A stretch of DNA of 64,000 nt from Altererythrobacter sp. KTW20L (lineage in GTDB: Bacteria; Pseudomonadota; Alphaproteobacteria; Sphingomonadales; Sphingomonadaceae), in assembly GCF_023501975.1 (NCBI RefSeq), contig NZ_JAMFLH010000003.1, positions 186,001 to 250,000 on the forward strand, in the 5' to 3' direction. The translations under genes were made by a program, and so were the position numbers. This document shows positions 41,472 through 51,047 of the stretch, piece after piece; the stretch's first letter is position 1, and every line of letters starts with the position of its first letter. The notes beneath the pieces are model-generated. The model was given only the letters and a program-made list of their open reading frames with translations, was not told the origin of the DNA and did no database searches.

Positions 41472-42361
41472 CAAGCTCTCTCGACGCGCGCCTCGCCACA
41501 GTGCTTGCACGCGAAGTTCATCCCGCCATCGCCCGTTTCGCCGCGCAACTTGCGCTGGATGCAGGCGCGGTGGCGGTGCTGTTCTACGGCTCCAACCTGC
41601 GCACCGGGTCGCTCGACGGAGTCATCGACTATTACGTGCTGCTCCCGGGCGAACCCGAAACCGGGCTGTGGCCCCGCGTCTCCTATCGCGAGTGGGAGAA
41701 TGAAGGCGACATGCTGCGCACGAAGATCGCCACAATGACCCTGGCCAAGTTCGCCGAGGCCTGTCGCGGCGAAACCATCGACACCACGATCTGGGCGCGC
41801 TTTGTCCAGCCCAGCGCGCTGGTCCATGCCGCCGATGCGGCAACCGGGCAAGCCGTGGTCGATGCTCTTAAGCAGGCGGCACGGACAGCTGCGCGGGTGG
41901 CGACGCTTGTCGGCCCTGCCAGGGGAACAGAGGAAAGCTTCTGGCTGGCCCTGTTCCGCGCCACCTATCGCGCCGAATTGCGGGTGGAAAAGCCGGGCCG
42001 CGAAAAGGCGATTCTCATGGCCGAAGCAGACCATTTCTCGGGCCTGCTGCCGGCAGCCCTGGCCGCCGACGGGATCGCCGTGACCAGGGATGGCGAGTTG
42101 CTTGAACCCCGGCTGGACGATGACCGGCGCCGCGCCATCCGGCGCTGGTGGAAACGCCGTCGCCGCATGGGCAAGCTGCTGAACGTGGCCCGCCTGCTCT
42201 ATGCCACGCAGACCTTCGATGGGGCCGGCCGCTATGCCGCGTGGAAGGTGGAGCGGCACACCGGGGTGAAGGTGGAAGTCACACCCTGGCGCGAGAAGCA
42301 CATCTTCCTGTGTACGCCGGGCGTGCTGTGGGACATCTGGCGCGCCCGCCGGAAGGCCTGA
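41468..42361 (+). CDS. Nucleotidyltransferase-like protein, possible Tam41-type CDP-DAG synthase
   Basis: A 297-residue protein starting at GTG 41468, coupled to the DAG kinase gene by a 4-base overlap. Near residue 40 it has FYGSN, then LDGVIDYYVLL with Asp at about 50 and 54, an arrangement like the GS...D metal site of polymerase-beta-type nucleotidyltransferases. Tam41-type phosphatidate cytidylyltransferases have YGSG, then an IDLI-like strand and later a W...GR..KP element; here TTIWARFVQPS is at a similar place. If right, it would turn phosphatidate plus CTP into CDP-diacylglycerol. This is a distant resemblance read by eye, so function is unproven. Confidence 0.5.
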   Translation: MTSSLDARLATVLAREVHPAIARFAAQLALDAGAVAVLFYGSNLRTGSLDGVIDYYVLLPGEPETGLWPRVSYREWENEGDMLRTKIATMTLAKFAEACRGETIDTTIWARFVQPSALVHAADAATGQAVVDALKQAARTAARVATLVGPARGTEESFWLALFRATYRAELRVEKPGREKAILMAEADHFSGLLPAALAADGIAVTRDGELLEPRLDDDRRRAIRRWWKRRRRMGKLLNVARLLYATQTFDGAGRYAAWKVERHTGVKVEVTPWREKHIFLCTPGVLWDIWRARRKA

Positions 42362-42366
42362 TCCCC

Positions 42367-42864
42367 TTACATATAGCGCATGTTGACGTTGATCGTGGTC
42401 ACGCCCGACACGTCGAACCGCGTGCGGTTTACGCTGGGGCGACCGAGGTTGAGGATGTTGATCGAAGGATTGTTCGACATGGCCCCGCCATCGGTGCGGA
42501 TATCCGTCCTGTCGTTGCCGTTGACGTCATGGCGCACGGCCACGGCATAGGAACCTGCACTGGGCACCGGCAGGCAGAAGGTCATCGACCCCGCGCGCGC
42601 AGGCACTTCGATCCGGTAAAGCCATTTGCCGCTGGTGAGCCAGTCTTCGCGCGTGCCGTGATAGATCTGCACCCGCATATTGCCCGAGGAGCTTTCGATC
42701 CCGGACACATTGACACGCACGGCCGGGCCTGCGCCGCGGCAGCGCGCCGGATCGTTGCGGATTTCCTGCTGGTAGGCGAGCGCCGGCGTGGCCGTAGCCA
42801 GCATGCCTGCGGCTGCAGCGGTAACGGCCAGGGCAGGTAGTGCGCGGCGGAAAGTGAAATGCAT
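42367..42864 (-). CDS. DUF2141-like exported protein
   Basis: A 165-residue protein with a Sec signal peptide (basic start, then ALPALAVTAAAAGMLATA and a cut near ALA-YQQ). The mature part has the DUF2141 pattern: VRVNVSGIESSSGNMRVQIY, the Tyr-Ala-Val-Ala element SYAVAVRHDVNGNDR, and a final GVTTINVNMRY strand. It is expected to be a periplasmic beta-sandwich; function unknown. ATG 42864 follows AGGA at 7 bases. Confidence 0.82.
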   Translation of the reverse strand: MHFTFRRALPALAVTAAAAGMLATATPALAYQQEIRNDPARCRGAGPAVRVNVSGIESSSGNMRVQIYHGTREDWLTSGKWLYRIEVPARAGSMTFCLPVPSAGSYAVAVRHDVNGNDRTDIRTDGGAMSNNPSINILNLGRPSVNRTRFDVSGVTTINVNMRYM

Positions 42865-43082
42865 GGATGATCCTAACAAGGCAATTTCTGTCGTCGTTCG
42901 GGAAGGGCGCCAGGCCCCTTGTGGCGGGCCTGATGGCAATTTGCCAGTGAATGGGGTGTGAAGATGTTACTCAGGAAGGGGCAAACCGGTTCCTGGCCCC
43001 TCGCTGTCGCGTTCGGTCGTGTGGAAAATACCCCTTTGCGGGTTGTTGCGCGAATCAGGGCGGCCTATCGCTTGGGGCTATC

Positions 43083-43742
43083 ATGACCGCACCACTCATT
43101 TCGCCATCGATCCTGTCTGCCGACTTTGCCCGGCTGGGGCAGGAAGTGCGTGCCATCGACGCGGCCGGCGCGGACTGGATCCATGTCGATGTGATGGACG
43201 GCCACTTCGTGCCCAACCTCACCATCGGACCGGGCGTGGTCAAGGCCCTGCGCCCGCACAGCGCCAAGCCGTTCGACGTGCACCTGATGTGTGCCCCGGT
43301 GGACCTGTGGATCGGCGAATTCGCCGCCGCCGGTGCCGATATCATCACCGTCCACCCCGAAGCCGGCCCCCACGTCCACCGCAGCGTGCAGGCCATCAAG
43401 GCACTGGGCAAGAAGGCCGGTATCTCGCTCAATCCCGCCACGCCTGCCAAGATGCTCGACTACCTGATCGAGGATATCGACCTGGTGCTGGTGATGAGCG
43501 TGAACCCCGGCTTCGGCGGGCAGAGCTTCATTCCCAGCCAGCTCAAGAAGATCGCCGCGATCCGCAAGATGATCGACCAGCGCGGGCTGGACGTGCTGAT
43601 CGAGGTGGATGGCGGGGTGAATGCCGAGATCGCCCGCCAGTGCGTCGATGCGGGGGCTGACGTGCTGGTGGCGGGATCGGCCACCTTTACCGGCGGGCCC
43701 GAACGCTATGCCGCCAATATCCGCGCGCTGAAGGGCGAATAG
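43083..43742 (+). CDS. rpe: Ribulose-phosphate 3-epimerase
   Basis: A 219-residue TIM barrel that interconverts ribulose-5-phosphate and xylulose-5-phosphate. Visible are [16 protein letters not shown], the metal-site [17 protein letters not shown], the VHLM element [18 protein letters not shown] and the phosphate site [10 protein letters not shown] 43083 gives the family N-terminus. It is followed closely by the heparinase-like gene. Confidence 0.97.
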   Translation: MTAPLISPSILSADFARLGQEVRAIDAAGADWIHVDVMDGHFVPNLTIGPGVVKALRPHSAKPFDVHLMCAPVDLWIGEFAAAGADIITVHPEAGPHVHRSVQAIKALGKKAGISLNPATPAKMLDYLIEDIDLVLVMSVNPGFGGQSFIPSQLKKIAAIRKMIDQRGLDVLIEVDGGVNAEIARQCVDAGADVLVAGSATFTGGPERYAANIRALKGE

Positions 43743-43743
43743 G

Positions 43744-45714
43744 ATGGATGACCTGTCGAACCGGCTGCACCACGCCTCGGACGACAGGTCGCCGGACCAT
43801 ACCGGTGACAACGATTCTGCCCGCGAAGCACCCCGCCAACTGGCGATTCCGCTGGGCGATGACCGGCCCGAACAGCTTGTGCTGAGCGAGGCGGACGTGG
43901 TGCCAGGCCAGCCGGTCCCAGCGGCCGCCGCGCCGCCTTCTCCTCCGCCTTCTCCGGGCCGCGCGCTGACCCTCAGCGATTTCAACCCGCCCGAGATCGG
44001 CGCGGGAGAGCGGCTGATCCGGCTGGCCTACCGGCTGGGCATCCCCGGCCACACACTTGCTTCGCCGTTCCGCAAGCCCCTGCGTCCCCGCCTGCTCGCC
44101 ACGGTGGAAAGCCCGGTCGAGGGTGATCGCGTGGCCGGCATGGCCCTGCGCGCCGGGCATTTCCTGATCCACGGGGTCAAGGCCCCCATCGGCCAGATCG
44201 ATTTCGCGCCCGCCGCCAAGCTGACCCCGCCGTTCGAGCGGGCGGTCCACGGTTTTACCTGGCTGCGCGACCTGTCGGCCAGCGGCACCCTGCCGCAGTG
44301 CGCGCCCACCGCGCAGCGCATCTTCTCCGCCTGGCACGCAGCCAATCCCCATCCCGGCCAGCGGGTAGGGCGCGGCGCGGCGTGGAAGGTGGACAACGCC
44401 GGCCTCAGGCTGATGGGCTGGCTGGTCCATGCCCCGCTGCTGCTGTCGGCCGGCAACCGCGACGAGCGGCAGCAAATCCTCGACATGATGGCCGAAACCG
44501 CCCGCTGGCTTGATCGCCATGTCACCCGCGCGGATGACCGGCTGGCCGAAGTGGCCGGCTGGTGTGCCATTACCGCTGCGGGCCTGCTGCTGCCCGAAGG
44601 CAAGCCGCGCCGCCTGTTCGGCGAGGCCGGGCTGGTCCGCGCCCTGGGTGACCTGGTGGGCGATGATGGCGGCGTGCTGTCGCGCAGTCCGCTGGGCCAG
44701 ATGGAGGCCATCGCCCTGCTGGTGGACCTCGCCGCCTGCTACCGCGCGGTAAAGCGCGATCCGCCGCGCGCGCTTGAAACCATGCTCGGCCTGCTCGTGC
44801 CGCCGCTGCTGGCGCTGACCCATGCCGACGGGTCGCTGGGCAACTGGCAAGGTGCAGGCGCGGTGAGGGCCGACCGGCTCGCCGCGCTGATCGGTGCCAG
44901 CGGCGTGCGCACCCGGCCTTTGCGCGATGCACGGCAATGGGGCTACCAGCGGGTTTCGGCGCGTGGCGCAGGACAGGTGGCGGTGCTGCAGTTCGATACC
45001 GCGCCCCCGCCGCTTGCCCGCCATGCGCGCAATGGCTGCGCTTCCACCCTGGCGTTTGAATTCAGCCACGGCGACTATCGCCTGATCACCAATTGCGGCG
45101 GATCAGGCTTTGCCGGCGGCCAGGTGCCGACCCGGATCGAGCAGGGGCTGCGCGCAACCGCCGCCCATTCGACCATGGTACTGGGCGATGCCAATTCCAC
45201 TGCCGTGCTGATCAACGGCAAGCTGGGTTCGGGCGTCAGCGAGGTCGAGGTCGATCGCCGCACCATCTCGCTTGACCGTTCCGGTTCGGGCTCGGGTTCG
45301 GGCCGGGGCGGCGCCACACGGATCGAGGCGAGCCATGATGGCTATGCCCAGCGCTTCGGCCTCGTCCATCGCCGCATCGTGATCCTGCGCGACGACGGCA
45401 GGGAACTGCGCGGCGAGGACCTGCTGGTGCCTTCGGGGCGCGGGGGCAAGCGCGGCAAGGTGCCGTTCGCCATCCGCTTCCACCTTGGCCCGCAAGTGAG
45501 CGCAAAGCTGGCCGAAGGCGGGCGCGGGGCCACCCTGTCGCTGCCCGATGGCAGTTACTGGCAGTTCCAAACCGGCGCCGCCAGCGTCGAGATCGAAGAA
45601 AGCCTGTGGGTCGATGGCGAAGGCCGCCCGCATGCCATAGAGCAACTGGTGATCCAGGGCCTGGTGTCGCGCGGTGGCGGCAATTTCGGCTGGCTCCTGA
45701 AGAAGATGGGATAG
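43744..45714 (+). CDS. Heparinase II/III-like protein
   Basis: A 656-residue protein. A Pro/Ala-rich N-terminal extension of about 75 residues precedes an alpha/alpha toroid part (FTWLRDLSASG onward) and a C-terminal beta-sandwich of the heparinase II/III family (LITNCGGSGF, ATAAHSTMVLGDANS, RFHLGPQVSAKL). No clear signal peptide is present. It is one base from rpe and 8 bases from purH. The family includes polysaccharide lyases, but members beside purH in alphaproteobacteria are uncharacterised as far as I know. Confidence 0.88.
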   Translation: MDDLSNRLHHASDDRSPDHTGDNDSAREAPRQLAIPLGDDRPEQLVLSEADVVPGQPVPAAAAPPSPPPSPGRALTLSDFNPPEIGAGERLIRLAYRLGIPGHTLASPFRKPLRPRLLATVESPVEGDRVAGMALRAGHFLIHGVKAPIGQIDFAPAAKLTPPFERAVHGFTWLRDLSASGTLPQCAPTAQRIFSAWHAANPHPGQRVGRGAAWKVDNAGLRLMGWLVHAPLLLSAGNRDERQQILDMMAETARWLDRHVTRADDRLAEVAGWCAITAAGLLLPEGKPRRLFGEAGLVRALGDLVGDDGGVLSRSPLGQMEAIALLVDLAACYRAVKRDPPRALETMLGLLVPPLLALTHADGSLGNWQGAGAVRADRLAALIGASGVRTRPLRDARQWGYQRVSARGAGQVAVLQFDTAPPPLARHARNGCASTLAFEFSHGDYRLITNCGGSGFAGGQVPTRIEQGLRATAAHSTMVLGDANSTAVLINGKLGSGVSEVEVDRRTISLDRSGSGSGSGRGGATRIEASHDGYAQRFGLVHRRIVILRDDGRELRGEDLLVPSGRGGKRGKVPFAIRFHLGPQVSAKLAEGGRGATLSLPDGSYWQFQTGAASVEIEESLWVDGEGRPHAIEQLVIQGLVSRGGGNFGWLLKKMG

Positions 45715-45722
45715 CATAGACA

Positions 45723-47342
45723 ATGACTACGGTGGCGATCAGGCGGGCACTCCTTTCGGTGTCCGACAAGAGCGGTATTGTCGATCTGGCGCGCGCGCTG
45801 GCGGGCATGGGGGTGGAGCTGGTCTCGACCGGCGGGACGGCCTCCGCGATCCGCGATGCGGGCCTGCCGGTGAAGGACATTTCCGAACTGACCGGCTTTC
45901 CCGAGATGATGGACGGCCGGGTAAAGACGCTGCACCCCGTGGTCCATGGCGGCCTGCTGGCCGTGCGCGACAATGCCGAACACGTCGTCGCGATGGAGGC
46001 CCACGGCATCGGGCCGATCGACTTGCTGGTGGTCAACCTCTACCCCTTCGAGCAGACCGTGGCGCGCGGCGGCACGCGCGAGGAGATCATCGAGAATATC
46101 GATATCGGCGGTCCGGCCATGGTCCGCTCTTCGGCCAAGAACCACGACTTCGTCACCATCCTGACCGATCCCGCCGACTATCCCGAACTGCTGGAGCAGA
46201 TGGAGCGTGATGGCGGCACTGCCCACGCCTTCCGCATCCGCATGGCGGGCAAGGCCTATGCCCGCACGGCCGCCTATGATGCCGCCATTGCCAGCTGGTT
46301 TGCCATGGCCGACGCATGGTCAAACCCGCTCGGCCCCGACGCGCTGAAAGCCACGCCCTTTCCCGATACCCTGCCCATGGCCTTCGCCCGCAAGGATGTG
46401 CTGCGCTATGGCGAGAACCCGCATCAGCAGGCGGCGGTCTATGTGCCGCGCGGGCCATCGACCCCCGGCATCCCGCAGGCGCGGCAGGTGCAGGGCAAGG
46501 CGCTGTCATACAACAACTATGCCGATGCCGATGCCGCGCTGGAACTGATCGCCGAGTTCCGCGACGCAGAGCCGACCGTGGCGATCCTCAAGCACGCCAA
46601 CCCCTGCGCCGTGGCAACGTCCGGCAACCTAGCAGAAGCCTATCGCAACGCCTTCGACAGCGACCGCGCCTCGCCATTTGGCGGGATCGTCGCGCTCAAC
46701 CGGGCGATCGACGGGCCGACCGCAGAAGCGATCACCGGCATCATGACCGAAGTGGTGCTGGCTCCGGGTGCTGGCGAGGACGCACTCGCCATCTTCGCGC
46801 GCAAGCCGAACCTGCGCCTGTTGCTGCTCGACAGTCTGCCCGATCCGCGCCGTCCCGGCCTGCAACTGAAGCAGGTAGCAGGCGGCATGCTGGTGCAGTC
46901 GCGCGATGGCGGTTCCATCACCGCGACCGACCTCAAGGTGGTAACCAAACGCGCGCCGACCGAGCGCGAGCTCACCGATTGCCTCTATGCCTGGACAGTC
47001 GTGCGGCACGTGAAATCGAACGCCATCGTCTATGCCCGCGACGGCGCGACGGCGGGAATCGGCATGGGCCAGGTCAATCGCCGCGATTCTGCGCGCACGG
47101 CCGCGATCCGCGCGCGAGAAGCGGCAGAGGAGGCCGGCTGGCCCGAACCGCGCACCGTGGGCAGCGTCATGGCGTCCGAAGCCTTCCTGCCTTTCCCCGA
47201 TGCGCTCAGCGCCGCAATCGAGGCAGGCGCGACTGCCGTGATCCAGCCGGGTGGCGCGCTGGGCGATGACAAGGTGATTGCTGCTGCCGATGAGGCCGGG
47301 CTCGCCATGGTCTTCACCGGAATGCGCCATTTCCGCCACTGA
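45723..47342 (+). CDS. purH: Bifunctional AICAR transformylase/IMP cyclohydrolase PurH
   Basis: A 539-residue enzyme for the last two steps of IMP synthesis. The N-terminal MGS-like domain ([18 protein letters not shown], then STGGTASAI and DGRVKTLHP) is the cyclohydrolase; the C-terminal transformylase has [21 protein letters not shown] and [11 protein letters not shown]. The C-terminal [11 protein letters not shown] segment is normal. Length is as expected (about 520-540). It is the last gene of the rpe-heparinase-purH run. Confidence 0.97.
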   Translation: MTTVAIRRALLSVSDKSGIVDLARALAGMGVELVSTGGTASAIRDAGLPVKDISELTGFPEMMDGRVKTLHPVVHGGLLAVRDNAEHVVAMEAHGIGPIDLLVVNLYPFEQTVARGGTREEIIENIDIGGPAMVRSSAKNHDFVTILTDPADYPELLEQMERDGGTAHAFRIRMAGKAYARTAAYDAAIASWFAMADAWSNPLGPDALKATPFPDTLPMAFARKDVLRYGENPHQQAAVYVPRGPSTPGIPQARQVQGKALSYNNYADADAALELIAEFRDAEPTVAILKHANPCAVATSGNLAEAYRNAFDSDRASPFGGIVALNRAIDGPTAEAITGIMTEVVLAPGAGEDALAIFARKPNLRLLLLDSLPDPRRPGLQLKQVAGGMLVQSRDGGSITATDLKVVTKRAPTERELTDCLYAWTVVRHVKSNAIVYARDGATAGIGMGQVNRRDSARTAAIRAREAAEEAGWPEPRTVGSVMASEAFLPFPDALSAAIEAGATAVIQPGGALGDDKVIAAADEAGLAMVFTGMRHFRH

Positions 47343-47471
47343 TGCGGCAAAGCGTTCCCGATAGTCGCCCAAGCACACAGCCTGAACGCAGCTAAACCGC
47401 CCGTTCAGTAGGTGGAAACCTGTGCGTGATATCAGGGGGAAACCAGTCAGACGAAACGAAAGGCAGCCATC

Positions 47472-47576
47472 ATGGGCCTGTTCAACGGCGAATTTTACCG
47501 TTCATTCTTCCTCGGCTTCGGTGTAACTGCTGTTGTGCTGGCCATGAACATCATCCCCCAGCTTGGAGCTGCCTGA
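47472..47576 (+). CDS. 34-residue membrane protein upstream of msrA
   Basis: A small gene encoding MGLFNGEFYRSFFLGFGVTA followed by a hydrophobic stretch to its end near PQLGAA. The protein has one membrane span. AAAGGCAG lies before the ATG, and the TGA is followed after one base by the msrA ATG, so the two are probably co-translated. The near absence of a gap and the clean protein-like composition support it. Function unknown. Confidence 0.68.
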   Translation: MGLFNGEFYRSFFLGFGVTAVVLAMNIIPQLGAA

Positions 47577-47577
47577 C

Positions 47578-48249
47578 ATGAAATTCAAAGCCACCATGCT
47601 TGCCTTCGCGCTCGCCGCCATGGCGCTGGTGGCGACCCCGGTCATGGCGGACGAGGTGTTCGACGCGCCCGTCGCCGCGCGCCAGGCGGATGAAAGCGGC
47701 ATGCAGACCGCGATCTTCGCCGGTGGCTGCTTCTGGGGCATCGAAGGCATTTTCAGCCACACCCGCGGCGTGCAGAGCGCGGTGTCGGGCTATCATGGCG
47801 GCACGGCCCAGACCGCGCGCTATTCGCTGGTTTCCGCCGGGCGGACGGACCATGCCGAGGCAGTCCGCGTGGTCTATGACCCGTCGATCGTGCGCTATGA
47901 CCAGCTGCTGCAGATCCTGTTCTCGGTCGGCGCCGATCCCACCCTGCTGAACCGCCAGGGCCCCGATCGCGGGCGGCACTATCGCACGGCCATCGTTCCG
48001 CTCAATGCCGAACAGCGCGCCGTGGCGACATCCTATCTTGCCCAGATGAGCCGTTCGGGCGTGTGGAGCGATCCCATCGTCGTCGCCATTGAAAACCCGA
48101 TCCGCTTTTATGAGGCGGAGGAATACCACCAGGACTTCATGCACAAGAACCCCAACCAGGCCTATATCGTGCGCTGGGATGCGCCCAAGGTAGCGGCGCT
48201 GCGCGAAAAGTTTCCCAATCTCTGGCGCGCCGCGTTTCGCACCGGATAA
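47578..48249 (+). CDS. msrA: Peptide-methionine (S)-S-oxide reductase MsrA, exported
   Basis: A 223-residue MsrA with a Sec signal peptide (MKFKATMLAFALAAMALVAT, cut near VMA-DEV). The catalytic Cys is in AGGCFWGIEGIF near residue 49, with GYHGGTAQTARYSLVSAGRTDHAEAV and the ending EEYHQDFMHKNPNQAY typical of the family. It reduces methionine-S-sulfoxide, here in the periplasm. Its partner for the R form, msrB, is also exported (Tat). The 34-residue gene lies one base ahead. Confidence 0.95.
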   Translation: MKFKATMLAFALAAMALVATPVMADEVFDAPVAARQADESGMQTAIFAGGCFWGIEGIFSHTRGVQSAVSGYHGGTAQTARYSLVSAGRTDHAEAVRVVYDPSIVRYDQLLQILFSVGADPTLLNRQGPDRGRHYRTAIVPLNAEQRAVATSYLAQMSRSGVWSDPIVVAIENPIRFYEAEEYHQDFMHKNPNQAYIVRWDAPKVAALREKFPNLWRAAFRTG

Positions 48250-48285
48250 TTTGCCGCCGCGCCCCATTGCGCCTATATCGGCCCA

Positions 48286-48759
48286 ATGACGGCACTGCAG
48301 CACCATGACCATCACCACGACCACAGTGGCCACGCCCTGATCGAGGAGGCCGAGCGCGTGCTCGAAGCCGCCGGTGAACAGTGGACCGCGATGCGCGCCG
48401 ACGTGTTCGGTGTGCTGTCGGCTTACGACAAACCCGCCAGCGCCTATGACATTGCCGAAGGCGTGGGCCTGGTGCGCGGCAAGCGCGTGGCGGCCAACAG
48501 CGTATACCGCATCCTCGACCTGTTCGTGCGGACTAACCTCGCCAACCGGATCGAAAGCGCCAACGCCTATCTCGCCAATACCCATCCCGGCTGCCGCCAC
48601 GACTGCATATTCCTGATCTGCGACGATTGCGGGCAGGCGAGCCATCTGGATGACGACAAGCTGACCGGCGCCTTGCGCAAGGCAGGCGAGGAAGCAGGCT
48701 TTTCCAACGTGCGTCCGGTGGTGGAACTGCGCGGCCTGTGTGCCGATTGCACCTCCTAA
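48286..48759 (+). CDS. Fur-family transcriptional regulator, Zur-like
   Basis: A 157-residue Fur-family repressor. The winged helix includes KPASAYDIAEGV and ANSVYRILDLF; the structural zinc site is the CDDC...CADC pair (ICDDCGQ near residue 110 and LCADCTS at the end). The N-terminus is His-rich (HHDHHHDHSGH, residues 6-16), which is unusual for this family and may bind zinc. A His-rich element with RHDCIF later suggests zinc sensing, so Zur is the best guess; Fur or PerR are less likely. No zinc transporter genes are adjacent. Confidence 0.85.
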   Translation: MTALQHHDHHHDHSGHALIEEAERVLEAAGEQWTAMRADVFGVLSAYDKPASAYDIAEGVGLVRGKRVAANSVYRILDLFVRTNLANRIESANAYLANTHPGCRHDCIFLICDDCGQASHLDDDKLTGALRKAGEEAGFSNVRPVVELRGLCADCTS

Positions 48760-48812
48760 TTGCCGTATTCTCGTTCATCGACAGGCACGCATTGGCACGG
48801 TAAGGCACTGCA

Positions 48813-50744
48813 ATGACATTGCGTCCCGCAACCCCGCTGCTCGATACGGTCGCTACGCCGCCCGACCTCCGCAAACTCGAAGCCGGACAGCTGCGCCAGC
48901 TCGCCGATGAACTGCGGCAGGAGATGATCGACACCGTCGGCACCACCGGCGGCCACCTCGGCTCCGGCCTCGGTGTGGTCGAGCTGACCGTGGCGATCCA
49001 CTATGTGTTCGACACTCCGACCGACCGGCTGGTGTGGGACGTGGGCCACCAGGCCTATCCGCACAAGATTATCACCGGCCGGCGCGACCGCATCCGCACC
49101 CTGCGCCAGGGCGGCGGCCTGTCGGGCTTCACCAAGCGCAGCGAGAGCGAGTACGATCCGTTCGGCGCGGCGCACTCGTCCACTTCGATTTCGGCGGGCC
49201 TCGGCTTTGCCATCGCCAACAAGCTCAATGGCGTGCCGGGCAAGGCGATTGCCGTGATCGGCGACGGCGCGATGAGCGCGGGCATGGCCTACGAGGCGAT
49301 GAACAATGCCGAACAGGCTGGCAACCGGCTGGTCGTGATCCTGAACGACAACGACATGTCGATTGCGCCTCCGGTGGGCGGCCTGTCGGGCTATCTGGCG
49401 CGACTGGTAACATCGGGCCAGTTCCTGGGCCTGCGCGAACTGGCCAAGCGGTTTGCCCGTAAACTGCCCAAACCACTCCACGTGGCGGCTCGCAAGACCG
49501 ATGAATATGCCCGCGGCATGGCCATGGGCGGCACCCTGTTCGAGGAACTGGGCTTCTACTATGTCGGCCCGATCGACGGGCACGATCTCGACCAGCTGAT
49601 CCCGGTGCTGGAAAACGTGCGCGATGCGGCCGAAGGGCCGTGCCTGATCCATGTCGTGACCAAGAAGGGCAAGGGCTATGCCCCGGCCGAGGAAGCGAGC
49701 GACAAGTACCACGGGGTGCAGAAGTTCAACGTGGTGACGGGCGAACAGTCCAAGCCCACTCCCGGCGCGCCCGCCTACCAGAACGTGTTCGGCGAGACTT
49801 TGGCCAAGCTGGCGCAAAGCGATCCGAAAATCTGCGCCATCACCGCCGCCATGCCCAGCGGCACCGGAGTGGACCGCTTTGCCAAGGCCCACCCGACCCG
49901 CGCCTTCGACGTGGGCATTGCCGAACAGCACGCGGTGACTTTCGCCGCCGGGCTTGCGGCACAGGGTATGCGCCCGTTCTGCGCGATCTATTCGACTTTC
50001 CTCCAGCGCGCCTATGACCAGATCGTGCACGACGTGGCGATCCAGAACCTTCCGGTGCGCTTTGCCATTGACCGCGCCGGACTGGTGGGTGCAGACGGCG
50101 CGACCCATGCGGGCAGCTTCGATATCACCTATCTCGCCAGCTTGCCCAACATGGTGGTCATGTCGCCTTCGGACGAGGCCGAGCTGGTCCACATGACCTA
50201 TACCGCATCGCTCCACGACAGCGGCCCCATCGCCTTCCGCTATCCGCGCGGCAACGGCACCGGCGTTGCCCTGCCCGAGGTTCCGCTGCAGCTCGAAATC
50301 GGCAAGGGCCGGGTAGTACGCGGCGACGAACGCGGCGGCAAGGTGGCGATCCTGTCATTGGGTACACGGCTGGCCGAAGCGCAGAAGGCGGCCGATGCGC
50401 TGGAGGCCAAGGGCCTTGCCACCACCGTGGCCGACCTGCGCTTTGCCAAGCCGCTCGACAGCGCGCTGATCCGCCGCCTTGCCACCACGCACGAAGTTGT
50501 CGTGACGGTGGAAGAAGGCAGCGTCGGCGGCCTGGGCGCCCATGTGCTGACTCTGGCGAGCGACGAGGGCCTGCTCGATGCCGGCCTGAAAATCCGCACC
50601 CTGCGCCTGCCCGACCTGTTCCAGGACCACGACGCACCGGACAAACAATATGACCAGGCGGGCCTCACCGCGCCGCATATCGTCGAAACGGTGCTGAACG
50701 CGCTGCGGCACAATTCGGCGGGGGTCGAGGAAGCGCGGGCCTAG
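48813..50744 (+). CDS. dxs: 1-deoxy-D-xylulose-5-phosphate synthase
   Basis: A 643-residue transketolase-family enzyme that joins pyruvate and glyceraldehyde-3-phosphate as the first step of the MEP isoprenoid pathway. Marks are [36 protein letters not shown], the thiamine-diphosphate motif [18 protein letters not shown] near residue 150, the transketolase Glu in [15 protein letters not shown] near 370, and [15 protein letters not shown]. Length is normal. It stands alone. Confidence 0.97.
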   Translation: MTLRPATPLLDTVATPPDLRKLEAGQLRQLADELRQEMIDTVGTTGGHLGSGLGVVELTVAIHYVFDTPTDRLVWDVGHQAYPHKIITGRRDRIRTLRQGGGLSGFTKRSESEYDPFGAAHSSTSISAGLGFAIANKLNGVPGKAIAVIGDGAMSAGMAYEAMNNAEQAGNRLVVILNDNDMSIAPPVGGLSGYLARLVTSGQFLGLRELAKRFARKLPKPLHVAARKTDEYARGMAMGGTLFEELGFYYVGPIDGHDLDQLIPVLENVRDAAEGPCLIHVVTKKGKGYAPAEEASDKYHGVQKFNVVTGEQSKPTPGAPAYQNVFGETLAKLAQSDPKICAITAAMPSGTGVDRFAKAHPTRAFDVGIAEQHAVTFAAGLAAQGMRPFCAIYSTFLQRAYDQIVHDVAIQNLPVRFAIDRAGLVGADGATHAGSFDITYLASLPNMVVMSPSDEAELVHMTYTASLHDSGPIAFRYPRGNGTGVALPEVPLQLEIGKGRVVRGDERGGKVAILSLGTRLAEAQKAADALEAKGLATTVADLRFAKPLDSALIRRLATTHEVVVTVEEGSVGGLGAHVLTLASDEGLLDAGLKIRTLRLPDLFQDHDAPDKQYDQAGLTAPHIVETVLNALRHNSAGVEEARA

Positions 50745-50821
50745 TTCAGAGGCTGCGAGCCGCCTTCTGGAGGCTTGCCTATCATCACTATGGAACACGC
50801 ATTCCGGCCAAGGCCTTGGAG

Positions 50822-51034
50822 ATGATGGCAGTCTGGTTCGCGCAGATTTCGATCATCGTCCTGCTCTGTCTGGTCGCGCCGACTGCCGGGCTGCTGAGCT
50901 ATGATTTCCTCTTTCTGGCGACGACCTGCGTCGCTCTCCCTTTGCTGTTCGCGCTACCGCACAGAAAGATCAGGAAAGTGCGCCAGCAAGGTCGGGAAGC
51001 CTTGTATCGGCGGATGATCGACCCTCAGCGATAG
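50822..51034 (+). CDS. Small hypothetical membrane protein
   Basis: A 70-residue protein with two membrane segments (FAQISIIVLLCLVAPTAGLL and FLFLATTCVALPLLFAL) and a basic tail (RKIRKVRQQGREALYRR). GGCCTTGGAG precedes two adjacent ATGs (50822, 50825); either could be used. It lies between dxs and the end of the convergent POT gene. Family not recognised. Confidence 0.6.
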   Translation: MMAVWFAQISIIVLLCLVAPTAGLLSYDFLFLATTCVALPLLFALPHRKIRKVRQQGREALYRRMIDPQR

Positions 51035-51047
51035 TCCTCTCGCGAAG

